A stretch of 64,000 nt of DNA from positions 3,162,001-3,226,000 of the forward strand of contig NZ_BTPM01000001.1 in the NCBI RefSeq assembly GCF_036245475.1, in the 5' to 3' direction. Made by a program: the position numbers and the translations under genes. The first letter of the stretch is position 1. Every line of letters begins with the position of its first letter. The notes under the pieces are model-generated. The model did no database searches. It worked only from the letters and a program-made list of their open reading frames with translations, and was not told the origin of the DNA. This document shows, piece by piece, positions 39,821 through 49,780 of the stretch. The stretch is from Vibrio sp. 10N (GTDB lineage Bacteria; Pseudomonadota; Gammaproteobacteria; Enterobacterales; Vibrionaceae).

Positions 39821-40987
39821 TTAGTCGTTGCCAAACAAATCGCGAGTGTAAACCTTGTCCGCGACATCTTCTAACTCAGGCAACATGCGGTTAGAGATAA
39901 TCAAGTTAGCTTCTTGTTTAAAGGCATCTACATCTTGAATCACACGCGAATGGAAGAAGTGTTCTTCTTTGAGTACTGGTTCGTACACAATGACTTCAAT
40001 GCCTTTCGCTTTCAAACGCTTCATAATGCCCTGAATGCTCGATGCACGGAAGTTATCCGAGCCCGACTTCATGATCAAACGATACACACCGACAACCTTC
40101 GGGTTACGTTTCATAATCGACTCGGCAATAAAGTCCTTACGAGTGCGGTTTGCATCCACGATGGCACCGATGATATTGTTCGGCACTTCTTGATAGTTCG
40201 CCAAAAGCTGCTTAGTGTCTTTTGGTAGGCAGTAACCGCCATAACCAAAAGATGGGTTGCAGTAGTGGCCTCCAATACGTGGGTCTAGTGCTACGCCTTC
40301 AATAATTTGGCGCGTATCTAGCCCATGAGCTTCCGCATACGAATCAAGCTCGTTAAAATACGCCACTCGCATCGCTAGATAGGTATTGGAGAACAGCTTC
40401 ACCGCTTCCGCTTCAGTCGAGTCGGTATACAGTACATCGATATTTTCTTTCTGTGCGCCCTCTACCAACAAATCACCAAACACCTTGGCACGCTCACTGC
40501 GCTCACCAATAATGATGCGAGACGGGTTGAGGTTGTCGTATAAAGCACTACCTTCACGTAAAAACTCAGGAGAGAAGAACACATTGTCAGTGCCTAGCTC
40601 TTCACGAACGCGAACCGTGTAGCCTACTGGAATAGTGGATTTGATGACGATCACCGCATCTGGATTCACCGCGAGCACATCTTTAATGACCGCTTCAACA
40701 GAGCCCGTATTAAAGTAGTTGGTCTGCGGGTCATAATCGGTCGGCGTTGCCACAATCACATAGTCAGCACCGCGATACGCTAACTCTTTGTCCAGCGTAG
40801 CAGTGAAGTTAAGATCGTCACGCTTTAGAAACGCTTCAATTTCGCTATCAACAATCGGCGATTGCCCATTGCATAGCATCTCGACTTTTTCTGCATTAAT
40901 ATCAACCGCCACTACCTCATGATTCTGAGCCAGCAACATCGCATTCGATAGGCCTACATAGCCCGTTCCAGCAACTGCAATTTTCAT
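39821..40987 (-). CDS. ugd: UDP-glucose 6-dehydrogenase
   Basis: It oxidises UDP-glucose to UDP-glucuronate for surface polysaccharides. The N-terminal NAD motif is [10 protein letters not shown]; the catalytic cysteine is C253 in [14 protein letters not shown]. The length of 388 aa is typical of the short bacterial form. It is the last gene of the minus-strand polysaccharide operon, 11 nt after the dehydratase gene. Confidence 0.97.
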   Translation of the reverse strand: MKIAVAGTGYVGLSNAMLLAQNHEVVAVDINAEKVEMLCNGQSPIVDSEIEAFLKRDDLNFTATLDKELAYRGADYVIVATPTDYDPQTNYFNTGSVEAVIKDVLAVNPDAVIVIKSTIPVGYTVRVREELGTDNVFFSPEFLREGSALYDNLNPSRIIIGERSERAKVFGDLLVEGAQKENIDVLYTDSTEAEAVKLFSNTYLAMRVAYFNELDSYAEAHGLDTRQIIEGVALDPRIGGHYCNPSFGYGGYCLPKDTKQLLANYQEVPNNIIGAIVDANRTRKDFIAESIMKRNPKVVGVYRLIMKSGSDNFRASSIQGIMKRLKAKGIEVIVYEPVLKEEHFFHSRVIQDVDAFKQEANLIISNRMLPELEDVADKVYTRDLFGND

Positions 40988-40998
40988 AGTTCTGTCTT

Positions 40999-42912
40999 TT
41001 AATTTGTTTGTGATTTGTTGACGTTAGATTGAGCCCAAACTAAGTCACCAATGCCATCAGTCGGCACAAAACCCGTTGGTGCTTGTAACATGAGCTGTCG
41101 CAACGCTTGTTGATCATAATCTTGTGCCGCTTGCTGCAAATCGTCAAGTAACTGATTGTATTCGACTTGCTCCATTGACACTTCTTGCGCTGTCATGATG
41201 CGGTCGTGAGAGGTTTTAGAGACGCTATCGCCAATAAGCAACTCTTCAAACAGCTTCTCACCTGGCCTTAGGCCTGTATACAGGATTTCGATATCGCCAT
41301 CTGGATTACGACTATCTTTGACCTCTAAGCCCGATAGATGGATTAGGTTTTTAGCAAGTTCCGCGATTCTCACTGGCTCACCCATATCCAACACAAACAC
41401 GTCACCACCTTTACCCATGGCACCAGCTTGAATAACTAGTTGTGCCGCTTCAGGAATAGTCATGAAGTAACGAATAATATCTTTGTGCGTAACTGTAACC
41501 GGACCACCTTTGGCAATTTGAGCTTTGAATAATGGGATCACTGAGCCAGAAGAGCCAAGCACATTGCCAAACCGAACCATAGAAAACAGGGTGTTGTGTT
41601 GCGTTTTATAACCTTTAGCCAACGCCTGAAGACCTAACTCAGCCAAGCGTTTGGTGGTACCCATCACGTTTGTAGGACGCACCGCTTTGTCCGTTGAGAT
41701 GAGCACAAAGGACGAGACATTCGCCTCAATTGCGGCACAGGCTGCTCGGTAGGTACCAAGCACATTATTCTGAACGCCTTCAGCCACATTAAACTCAACC
41801 ATGGGAACATGTTTGTATGCAGCGGCATGATAAACCGTATTGACCTGATATGCCTTCATCGTTTGCACCAAACGCTGCTGGTCCTGCACATTTCCAATAA
41901 TCGGCACTAAATTCAGCGTTGGTGCCAACTGGCGTAGCTCTCGGTCTATTTGATACAGAGAATACTCAGAGACCTCAAACAATATCAATACCGTCGGTTG
42001 GTGTTTAACAATCTGACGACATAGCTCAGATCCAATCGAGCCACCAGCTCCTGTCACCATAACGATCTTGTTCTTAATGTTCTTTTCCAATAACGCTTGA
42101 TTTGGCGCGACCTGTTCACGACCAAGCAGGTCCTCAATCGCTACCTCTTTAAGCTGATCTATCTGCAGATCACCACTAACGATGTCACTCAAATTGGGGA
42201 TCGTCATGACCTCAACGGGGTATTCGGAGAGAGCTTCAATTACAGATTTACGCTCACTGCGCGTTGCCGACGGCATGGCAAGCAGTACCTTTTCCACCTT
42301 ATGCTTATCAATCAGTCGAGGTAGGTACTTACGGCGAAAAGTCGTCACACCTTGTATCGTGGTTTTATGCATCTTGCGATCATCATCGATAAACGCAACA
42401 ACACGATACTCATCGCTTTGGGATACCACGTTATATAACTGGCGACCGGCCTTGCCTGCTCCATAAATCAGCACAGGAATGCGCCCTGTCACCAACAAGT
42501 CAGACACCAAAAAACGGACCAGCAATCGCGCGCCACCGCACATAGAAACTAAAAATGTAGCGTAAATAACAGGTACTGAACGAGGTAGGAAAATTTGGAA
42601 GTAGTAAGAAAACAGGATAATAGATAACCCTGACAAGACAGCACCGAATGCGACCGTCACGACAACCTGTAAACTTAAATAGCGCAGCACTGCCCGATAT
42701 AGGCCAGTGTTGACAAAAGCGACCAAAGTAACCAGTGTTACAGACGCCAACACATACCAATACACAGGGTCTACCCAGTACTCCGCAATGGACCCCATGC
42801 GCGAATAGAATGCGGCCCAGAATGCAACAAAGATAAAAATAATATCAACAACGACACTAACCAATCTTTTAGCTGGTCTTGGCATTGTCCAAATAGGATT
42901 CAAAGAGAGCAC
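40999..42912 (-). CDS. Membrane-bound UDP-GlcNAc 4,6-dehydratase (WbpM/CapD-like)
   Basis: An N-terminal membrane domain of about four helices (residues 12-130) is followed by a CoA-binding-like domain ([15 protein letters not shown]) and an extended SDR domain with [16 protein letters not shown]. The SDR catalytic region [20 protein letters not shown] has Met in place of Tyr, as in WbpM. WbpM-type enzymes make UDP-4-keto-6-deoxy sugars for QuiNAc, FucNAc or bacillosamine. The start is GTG at 42912 behind AGGGG. The length of 637 aa is typical. Confidence 0.92.
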   Translation of the reverse strand: MLSLNPIWTMPRPAKRLVSVVVDIIFIFVAFWAAFYSRMGSIAEYWVDPVYWYVLASVTLVTLVAFVNTGLYRAVLRYLSLQVVVTVAFGAVLSGLSIILFSYYFQIFLPRSVPVIYATFLVSMCGGARLLVRFLVSDLLVTGRIPVLIYGAGKAGRQLYNVVSQSDEYRVVAFIDDDRKMHKTTIQGVTTFRRKYLPRLIDKHKVEKVLLAMPSATRSERKSVIEALSEYPVEVMTIPNLSDIVSGDLQIDQLKEVAIEDLLGREQVAPNQALLEKNIKNKIVMVTGAGGSIGSELCRQIVKHQPTVLILFEVSEYSLYQIDRELRQLAPTLNLVPIIGNVQDQQRLVQTMKAYQVNTVYHAAAYKHVPMVEFNVAEGVQNNVLGTYRAACAAIEANVSSFVLISTDKAVRPTNVMGTTKRLAELGLQALAKGYKTQHNTLFSMVRFGNVLGSSGSVIPLFKAQIAKGGPVTVTHKDIIRYFMTIPEAAQLVIQAGAMGKGGDVFVLDMGEPVRIAELAKNLIHLSGLEVKDSRNPDGDIEILYTGLRPGEKLFEELLIGDSVSKTSHDRIMTAQEVSMEQVEYNQLLDDLQQAAQDYDQQALRQLMLQAPTGFVPTDGIGDLVWAQSNVNKSQTN

Positions 42913-42942
42913 AAACTAACCCCTAGAGAGAATAATTAAATC

Positions 42943-43497
42943 TTAAGATTTAGAAACTCGGTCACCCGAGCCCTTACCCGTGGCCGTAGCAATAATGTAT
43001 TCAAAATACTTTCGGACGGTAAGAGCATCGAGCATTTGTCGATCAGTCTTTGCTAATAGCTCGGGAGTGGACATGTCGATATTGTTGATTTGCGCTAGGC
43101 CTGTGACGCCAGGTAAGACATCATATATACCCAAACGCCCTCTCACTTCCATGAGTTCTGTTTGGTTAAACAAGTTTGGTCTTGGTCCGACTAAACTCAT
43201 TTCTCCTTTAACGACATTAATCAGCTGCGGCAACTCATCCAATTTGGTCTTTCTAAGAAATGCCCCAAGTTTAGTAATTGAACTGCGACTCGCTAGATGG
43301 CTTGCGACCGACGCAGTATCCACCGACATAGTACGAAACTTAATGAGTTTGAAGGGTTTCTTATGTCGTCCAACACGCTCCTGAACGAAAATAGGAGAAC
43401 CTGTATCAAACAGACCTATGATGGTCACAATCAAAAGCACTGGCCACAGTATTGCCAAACCAACAAAAGCGATAAAGAAGTCTAAAAGTCGAATCAT
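42943..43497 (-). CDS. Initiating sugar-1-phosphate transferase (PglC-like)
   Basis: It transfers the first sugar phosphate onto undecaprenyl phosphate. A single N-terminal reentrant or membrane helix (MIRLLDFFIAFVGLAILWPVLLI) is followed by the PF02397 core: KLIKFRTM, KTKLDELPQLINV, SLVGPRPN and LPGVTGLAQI. I chose the ATG at 43497 (184 aa), the minimal monotopic form; it overlaps the upstream stop codon (ATGA). Confidence 0.92.
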   Translation of the reverse strand: MIRLLDFFIAFVGLAILWPVLLIVTIIGLFDTGSPIFVQERVGRHKKPFKLIKFRTMSVDTASVASHLASRSSITKLGAFLRKTKLDELPQLINVVKGEMSLVGPRPNLFNQTELMEVRGRLGIYDVLPGVTGLAQINNIDMSTPELLAKTDRQMLDALTVRKYFEYIIATATGKGSGDRVSKS

Positions 43498-44402
43498 TGT
43501 TTGTTCTCTTTGAGGTTGGCCATGCTCTCTTCCATAGAGAGAGGAGCGCGCCAACCAAGTTTTGATGTTAGGGCTGAGGCATCCACCTCTAGGTCGCCAA
43601 AAAGCTGCTCGATCATCGCTGATTTGCCTATCAATTTTCCTAGCAGTCGAAATAGCGTGACAGGTATTGGCAATTGGAACACTTTCTTGTTTAAACCATT
43701 AGCGATAGCATCAGTGAATTGACGTGTTGTTACCGTTTCGTTCTCAGCCGCAATGAATACTTGATTAGCGGCTTTTGGGTGAGTCGCGCAGCAGAAGAGT
43801 AAATCCGAGAGATTTTGAACGGATATAAAATCTCGTCGATTACTCGCACAACCAAAGGGCAGAACGGGTAGTTTTGCCACCAGTGATGAAAGCAACCCAA
43901 AATTTCCCTGCGCGCCCAAACCGTAAACAAGTGTTGGCCGAACAATAACAACTTCTAGGCCAGTTTCCTTTGATATATCCATTAGAGCTTTTTCCGCTTC
44001 ATACTTCGAACGAGCGTAATCACTTTGTGGATCGCATTTCGAATCAGCACTCAAAGCTTCACCATGGGTAGAAGTACCATTAACTCCAATTGAGCTGACA
44101 AAAACAAAGCGCTTAACCTGAGCCGCGGCTGCATCACGTGCTAACTTGATAGTAGCGTCTCGATTTACCGCAAAAAAGTCAGCCGCATTTTTCGCTTTAT
44201 TGTGAGCGACCCCCGCAAGGTGAATAATTGCATTGCAACCATCCAGATGTTGCGACCAGTCTACATCAACGCAAAGATCTGCGACAATACACTCTTCTGA
44301 ACTTTTTAGTGGGGTACGTACCACACAAAGATAGTCAGCTTTTTGTTGAGCAAGGAGCTCTCGACCAATGAAGCCTGTTGCTCCGGTAAGTAAAATCTTC
44401 AC
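43494..44402 (-). CDS. NAD-dependent epimerase/reductase (WbpV/Gne-like)
   Basis: An extended SDR protein with the nucleotide motif LLTGATGFIGREL and catalytic YARSKYEAEKAL (YxxxK). Next to a WbpM-type dehydratase and an initiating transferase, such proteins usually reduce the 4-keto intermediate to UDP-QuiNAc or UDP-FucNAc; C4 epimerisation is the alternative. It overlaps both neighbours by four bases, so the three genes are tightly coupled. Confidence 0.88.
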   Translation of the reverse strand: MKILLTGATGFIGRELLAQQKADYLCVVRTPLKSSEECIVADLCVDVDWSQHLDGCNAIIHLAGVAHNKAKNAADFFAVNRDATIKLARDAAAAQVKRFVFVSSIGVNGTSTHGEALSADSKCDPQSDYARSKYEAEKALMDISKETGLEVVIVRPTLVYGLGAQGNFGLLSSLVAKLPVLPFGCASNRRDFISVQNLSDLLFCCATHPKAANQVFIAAENETVTTRQFTDAIANGLNKKVFQLPIPVTLFRLLGKLIGKSAMIEQLFGDLEVDASALTSKLGWRAPLSMEESMANLKENKQ

Positions 44403-45523
44403 TTTCTAGCCTTTTGATACAACTCAAACGTCTTTGCCAGCATAATGTCTAGAGTAAAGTGCCTTCGATATAACGACAGCCCACGCTCACCATGCACTCT
44501 GACTAATTCTGGATGCTCGATATAATGCTCAAACACTTCAGTCAAACGTTCCACTCTTCCTTCTCGAGGAATAAGATACCCCGATTGACCATCATCAATA
44601 AGCTCATTGACTCCGCCTACATCACTTGCAATCACCGCAACCCCTGTAGACATAGCCTCAAGAATTGTTAAAGGTAAACCTTCCCAATCCGAGATCAACA
44701 AAAAGCCGTCACTTTGCGCAAGAACATTCCTCACCTCATCGGGTTCCAAGTAACCATGAAAATCAACCCTGTCTTCAACACCCAATGACGTTGCCAATTC
44801 TCGACATGAATCCAAACTAGGCCCATCACCTACAAAGCTAACACGCAGTTTCGACGAGCGGCACAAAGCGAGTGCTTGTATTACCGTTTTTTGACTTTTC
44901 GGAGTATCAAAACGAGCCACCATAGTAAACCTAAGTTCACCGGCCTTACCCGAAGCTTCAAAGCAACGCCTCATACCTGAAGGGGCAACACCGTTTTGTA
45001 TGGCGAACATTTTATCCATGTTCGCAAAATGGTACCTTTCAGCTTGCTCTCTATCTTGTTTAGAAACAGTAATCACGTAAGTCGGTAGCCATGACATGAA
45101 CCACTCTATCGACAAATAAACCGCACGACGAAGCACCGGTATACCATCGGTAAATGGCCAACCATGCACGGTGAAAATTCGTGGAACGCTCAAGCCTATA
45201 GTGGCTAGACGCCCCACTAATCCAGCTTTGGCCGAGTGCAAATGGACAATATCTGGCGAGAGACTTTTAATAAGGGTTCGTATTTCACGAATCGCTCGAG
45301 CGTCAGAGCTCAAGTGAAGTTCACGCTTTAAGTGAGTAAGGCAATAGACTTGGCAGTCCTCATTGTCCCTGAGATATCGACTAAACTCCCCCTCGCCACC
45401 AACAGCAACGTTTACCTGGTAACCCTCTTGATTAGCGTGACGAATAAGGTCAACGAGATGAATACTGGCACCACCGACGACGTCAGAACGAGTAATGATA
45501 TAGAGAATAGATTTTTGTGTCAT
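44399..45523 (-). CDS. Glycosyltransferase, GT4 family
   Basis: It has the two-domain GT-B fold: an N-terminal domain with VVGGASIHLVDLI, and a C-terminal domain with the GT4 signature EGLPLTILEAMSTGVAVIASDVGGV, including the conserved E-x7-E. The length of 374 aa is typical of retaining transferases. It is cytoplasmic and probably extends the lipid-linked oligosaccharide. Confidence 0.9.
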   Translation of the reverse strand: MTQKSILYIITRSDVVGGASIHLVDLIRHANQEGYQVNVAVGGEGEFSRYLRDNEDCQVYCLTHLKRELHLSSDARAIREIRTLIKSLSPDIVHLHSAKAGLVGRLATIGLSVPRIFTVHGWPFTDGIPVLRRAVYLSIEWFMSWLPTYVITVSKQDREQAERYHFANMDKMFAIQNGVAPSGMRRCFEASGKAGELRFTMVARFDTPKSQKTVIQALALCRSSKLRVSFVGDGPSLDSCRELATSLGVEDRVDFHGYLEPDEVRNVLAQSDGFLLISDWEGLPLTILEAMSTGVAVIASDVGGVNELIDDGQSGYLIPREGRVERLTEVFEHYIEHPELVRVHGERGLSLYRRHFTLDIMLAKTFELYQKARK

Positions 45524-45535
45524 TGGATTACAGCA

Positions 45536-46450
45536 TCAAGAATTTATACAGGAAAGGATTAGTCTATCGAAATGAATACGCTCAAGAATGTTATCCCAAG
45601 TGAATTTTTTCACCTCATCGACAGGTAATATTGTTCGCTCGTCACTTAGCAGCGCTTGAAAGTTTTCTTTTGTTAAACCATCAATATTTGCAAATTTATA
45701 ACCATGAAGTTCGCTATGTTCAATGATCCAAGAGTAATCATTCGAGATGACCGGCACACCAGCGACTAAGTACTCGATGACCTTAGTCGACGTCTGAGAG
45801 GTCAGTGGATATTCATCTGGCATGAAGTTAAGACCAGCCTTAGAGCAAGACAGGTAACTATCCACTTCCTCGCGCTGAACAGTTCCTAAAAACTTCACAC
45901 CCTCCGTCTTCTCGAGAATGGCGGCGTCTACCTCATCCGCTTTCCCTGCAACGACAATAGAAAGACCCAAGCTTGCCAGCTTTACGATAGACTCCCTCAC
46001 CCCTTTTCTTTGACTTATTGAACCAAAGTAGCAAATGTCGTAGACAGCGGCTTCCTTTGAGTTCCTAATCGCTAACAACTCCGATGGCGCTCCCATATCA
46101 CGATAGAAACGAGGAATTTTGGCGTTAAACCAATACTGATTTTCAACGAATGGACTGAGAAATGAATAGTAACAAGGGGTAGAACCTAACGCAGACTTCA
46201 CTAAGTTTTTCAGTCGAGGAAATTGACCGGTACTAGCAGTATGATATTCATGAATCTCAGGCACACCAGATCTAATATTACCTTTCAAAACCCCGCCAAA
46301 TCGGTAATATAATTTTGCGTCTACCAAGCGAGCATTATCATTACCTTCCACTACAACGGTATCAAAACCCTTACTCTTGAGGTATTGACTATAGGCAGAT
46401 GCCTCCGGAATGTATGCTTTTCCGGTTTTAACAAAACATACGTCTAACAC
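45536..46450 (-). CDS. Putative glycosyltransferase (GT-B type, CgeB/GT1-like)
   Basis: A 304-aa protein without membrane helices. The C-terminal half resembles a GT-B nucleotide-sugar domain: ICYFGSISQRKGVRESIVKLA, VKFLGTVQREEVDSYLSCSKAGLNFMPDEYPLTSQTSTKVIEYLVAGVPVIS. Start is GTG at 46450. Donor and acceptor are unknown. A gene-free 114-bp gap precedes it. It has lower G+C than the housekeeping block. Confidence 0.8.
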   Translation of the reverse strand: MLDVCFVKTGKAYIPEASAYSQYLKSKGFDTVVVEGNDNARLVDAKLYYRFGGVLKGNIRSGVPEIHEYHTASTGQFPRLKNLVKSALGSTPCYYSFLSPFVENQYWFNAKIPRFYRDMGAPSELLAIRNSKEAAVYDICYFGSISQRKGVRESIVKLASLGLSIVVAGKADEVDAAILEKTEGVKFLGTVQREEVDSYLSCSKAGLNFMPDEYPLTSQTSTKVIEYLVAGVPVISNDYSWIIEHSELHGYKFANIDGLTKENFQALLSDERTILPVDEVKKFTWDNILERIHFDRLILSCINS

Positions 46451-46564
46451 TACTTCTCTTCACCCTTAAATACCGCCAACACAAGCAACCTATTCACAAA
46501 GCCCTAAAAAACCCCGAGCCCTACCAGTTTATTCCTCGTTTATTTAACAGCCCTATAAAAACCA

Positions 46565-47530
46565 TTAAAGCGAGCTAAACTCAAGCCTATCAATCATATT
46601 TAATAGCTTATTTTGCTTACTACTGAGAGAAGCATCGAGCAAGTCTAAACGCCAAACTTCAACATCGTAGAGTAATTTAATATTTATCAAAGAAGTCGAA
46701 GAAAAACCCACCACACACTTAATATTAGACTCATAATACATCGCATGCTCAATAATTGCTGGTGAATTGAAAATATTATACTTTCTCAAATCATCAATCT
46801 CAGATGGATGTGGCTTGATGAAGAAATCCAAGCCTTTATTATCAGCAAAACGCTGTAAAAAGTCCAAATGGTCGTCATAAGCTTGCTGTGACATCAGACC
46901 TAACTTAACTAATGGCTGAGATACAAAAATCAGCGCAGGCCTCTTCAACTGAGGCTCCAAAATCACTTTATCAAAAACAGACTTAAGCGAATAAGTATAA
47001 TCATTATTTATAACTATATTTTGTTTAACTTCAGCGATAGTAAAGCGCTTTGGATTACGGAGCGAGTCATATACTTTTTTTATATAGTAGTTAAGAGCAG
47101 TTTTAAACAAGGCCAACTTGCTAAAATCCGATTCCCTTTGAGTGGCTAAGAATCGTGATCTAGCATCACCATAGTAACCAAGTCCATCCGCAATGATAAC
47201 AAGCTCAACTGACAAACCACTATAATGGTAATATTGGGGATTGACGTCATTAATTATAACTAAAGTAACGACTGATATACCTTCATCTTTGAAATAGACA
47301 CCTAAGGACTTAGGTGACATTTGCTGTTCAATAAGTTGAATATTTAACGTTGAAAGAAGGTCGAGGTAAGGTTGGTATATTTGATTATACCCCCACACAT
47401 CACGCTTAAAGACTACTGCCCTCTCAAAATTGTTGGCATTAGCTTGAAAGTAGGAAACAAATGACATCAATTGATAAGGTGAGTTAATATTTACACCAAC
47501 AAGAACTCGGCCACTTTCATTTAATAACAT
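46565..47530 (-). CDS. Putative sialyltransferase-like glycosyltransferase (candidate pseudaminyltransferase)
   Basis: I do not recognise a named orthologue. The 321-aa protein has three spaced motifs of bacterial sialyl- and polysialyltransferases: an acidic-glycine motif (ADGLGYYGD, D115-G116), a KPHP motif (H241-P242) and a serine motif (GFSSTSL, S277-S280). Such enzymes transfer nonulosonic acids from CMP. As the cluster makes a CMP-pseudaminic acid, this is the best candidate for its transferase. It is A+T-rich and stands between two gaps of 114 and 142 bp. The function is inference. Confidence 0.6.
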   Translation of the reverse strand: MLLNESGRVLVGVNINSPYQLMSFVSYFQANANNFERAVVFKRDVWGYNQIYQPYLDLLSTLNIQLIEQQMSPKSLGVYFKDEGISVVTLVIINDVNPQYYHYSGLSVELVIIADGLGYYGDARSRFLATQRESDFSKLALFKTALNYYIKKVYDSLRNPKRFTIAEVKQNIVINNDYTYSLKSVFDKVILEPQLKRPALIFVSQPLVKLGLMSQQAYDDHLDFLQRFADNKGLDFFIKPHPSEIDDLRKYNIFNSPAIIEHAMYYESNIKCVVGFSSTSLINIKLLYDVEVWRLDLLDASLSSKQNKLLNMIDRLEFSSL

Positions 47531-47672
47531 AATGCTTCAAACCTAAAATAAAACAGAAAACAGATAAAAGCTCATTAGCTACATCGCTAATGTAGCAAAC
47601 TTTGAATGCAACACCCAACCTATTGGCAACTAAACTTCCCCCTAAGGCCACTAAAAGTGCCATGAGTTAACT

Positions 47673-48899
47673 TTACTCATTAAAACAAGAGGTTGATCTA
47701 AAGTAGTACTTCCGATAGGTCACAGCGTAAAGCGATAACACTAGAAATAAATTTGAGATTAGCAAAGAAAAAGGCAGCCACTCAAAACCTTGGGATGAAA
47801 ACACAAAAAGGCAAAGAACATATAATAAAGCACTAGTGAAAGAGCACATAGATATGACTTTGTTTTCACCTTTATAAAACAGATAATTCGTTAACATCAA
47901 ATACATCGGAAAAAGCGACATCCCCGATAAAAACACCACTACATTCTGCTTAACCCCTTTAAAATCACTTCCTAAAAAGTAAAGATACACTTGTTCAGGA
48001 ATAAGGTAAACCAAAGCAATAATAAACGGAACTAACAAGATATACATTCTACACCAAGTTAAGACGCGCTTAGCATTAATCTTATTATTTTTTACATTCT
48101 CATAAAAGTAAGGAACAATGCCTTTATTGATTGACTGAGCTAGTATCAAGAAAATAGATGCCAACTGAAAAGCCGCCGAGTAAATACCCAACAGGTGAGA
48201 ATCATATAAGGAGTTAATAAAAAACCTATCAGCCTGACCTTTAAAAAAGAAGTTAAGCTGATGCAATATCAAGGGAATGCCGAAGCTAAATAGGTATAAG
48301 AGCAACTTTTTGCAATCTCTCAAAAGCGCGTTATAGTTTACTTTATGAACCTTTAAGAAGCTTCTTACAGAAAGCAGGGAGAATAATAAATACCCAGCCC
48401 CAAGAGAAACAAACCTAAGCTCCGCTGAAGGTGCTAGTAACTCAAAGAACATTACTGTAAAAATGACAGATACGATTGCCTGTCCTAACTGGATTTTCAG
48501 ATAGCTAATGCTCTTTTTTTGACATTGCCTCACAGATAGCTGAACATTCAATATACTCTGAAGGGCACCAACAGTGGAAATTAATATCATATCATTTGAC
48601 TTGATAACCAATGCAGCTATCAAGAAAATTAAAAACATAACCGTTACGTAAAGATAGGAAACGATCACCAAGTTGCCCATGGCGTGATGGCCATAACGGT
48701 AATAGTAGCGAGCAATAGCTCCTTCCATGCTAAGCCCCAGTAAAACATAAGCTAGAACTAACCAAGCATGGAACAATGAAAGCTCACCAAAGCCCTCTAC
48801 CCCTAAACTACGTGTCAAATAAGGCAGTAGAATAAAAGGAAGAGCTCTAGAAAACATTTCACCCATTACATAAACAGTGCTATCTTTTATTAGGCTCAT
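47673..48899 (-). CDS. wzx: Wzx-type O-antigen/oligosaccharide flippase
   Basis: A polytopic MATE/MOP-superfamily protein with about 12-14 hydrophobic helices, beginning MSLIKDSTVYVMGEMFSRALPFILLPYLTRSLG, a typical Wzx N-terminus. It should flip undecaprenyl-linked repeat units to the periplasmic face. I chose the ATG at 48899 (408 aa), the conserved start. No wzy polymerase was found next to it. Confidence 0.88.
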   Translation of the reverse strand: MSLIKDSTVYVMGEMFSRALPFILLPYLTRSLGVEGFGELSLFHAWLVLAYVLLGLSMEGAIARYYYRYGHHAMGNLVIVSYLYVTVMFLIFLIAALVIKSNDMILISTVGALQSILNVQLSVRQCQKKSISYLKIQLGQAIVSVIFTVMFFELLAPSAELRFVSLGAGYLLFSLLSVRSFLKVHKVNYNALLRDCKKLLLYLFSFGIPLILHQLNFFFKGQADRFFINSLYDSHLLGIYSAAFQLASIFLILAQSINKGIVPYFYENVKNNKINAKRVLTWCRMYILLVPFIIALVYLIPEQVYLYFLGSDFKGVKQNVVVFLSGMSLFPMYLMLTNYLFYKGENKVISMCSFTSALLYVLCLFVFSSQGFEWLPFSLLISNLFLVLSLYAVTYRKYYFRSTSCFNE

Positions 48900-49111
48900 C
48901 TTACAATTTTCAGCGAAAAAACAATACAAGCTTTCATTTTTTAGGTGTACCTTTCACTTTTTCACAATAAAGCATACTGAAACTTTATTTCTATTGAATA
49001 TCTCCTCTCACCTACCTTCATCGCGCACTTCAAGTGAAAACTTCCAAAAGCATAAGCTAATGACGAGAAACAATGTATAAATAAGCCTATGCTTTCAAAT
49101 AAACAATTTAG

Positions 49112-49780
49112 TTACGAAATAATTCTCTCAACATAGAATGCCTCTGCCATGTAAAGGCCGTGGCATGAGCCCCTGAGGCACGCTAATGCGTTGACTGACT
49201 CTATGCTTCGGCTATGCGGAGCGCGTCTCATCTCTTCTTTATAACAAGCCAACGCTGCTACTTTACGATCCCACTGCTTCGTAACATCGACGATTTTTTG
49301 TGGCAGGAAAGGGGAAGCTGATTTTGAGTTCCACTCTGTTGCAGAGAGTACTTCAAAACAATAGATTTCTTTAACGCTACACCATGCTTGAGGGCGACAA
49401 GCAGTCATCACAGCTTTATGCGTGATCTGGTGATCAACATTTAGATCGCCAGCAAAATGAGTATAGAGAATATTCGGAGAGACTTCAGCGAGTACTGCTT
49501 CAACTTGTTTCGTCACAGATAATAGAGGAACGCTATCCATTTGGTTATCGGGAAAACTAAACCTGAATGCTTTTTGAACACCAAGCACTGACAATGCAGC
49601 CTCTGAGGCTTCATGGCGCTCATCACTGCCATCATCACTTCCTCTAGCAGCAACGCCATCTGTCATGAAAACAACGAATACGTCATCTCCGTTGTCAACG
49701 TGCTTAGCGATGGTGCCAGCACACCCCAACGCTTCATCGTCAGAGTGTGCTGCAACAACAAGAACCGTGTTTTTACTCAC
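49112..49780 (-). CDS. PIG-L/LmbE-family N-acetylglucosaminyl deacetylase
   Basis: Zinc-dependent deacetylase fold. The metal motif AAHSDDEALGCAGT (H-x-D-D) is near the N-terminus, and a second histidine motif NVDHQITHKAV follows. The start is GTG at 49780 overlapping the last codons of pseI (GTGAGTAA), which gives 222 aa; the frame to 49924 lies inside pseI. In this operon it may remove an N-acyl group from a sugar, which would allow re-acylation by a formyltransferase. That role is inference. Confidence 0.87.
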   Translation of the reverse strand: MSKNTVLVVAAHSDDEALGCAGTIAKHVDNGDDVFVVFMTDGVAARGSDDGSDERHEASEAALSVLGVQKAFRFSFPDNQMDSVPLLSVTKQVEAVLAEVSPNILYTHFAGDLNVDHQITHKAVMTACRPQAWCSVKEIYCFEVLSATEWNSKSASPFLPQKIVDVTKQWDRKVAALACYKEEMRRAPHSRSIESVNALACLRGSCHGLYMAEAFYVERIIS

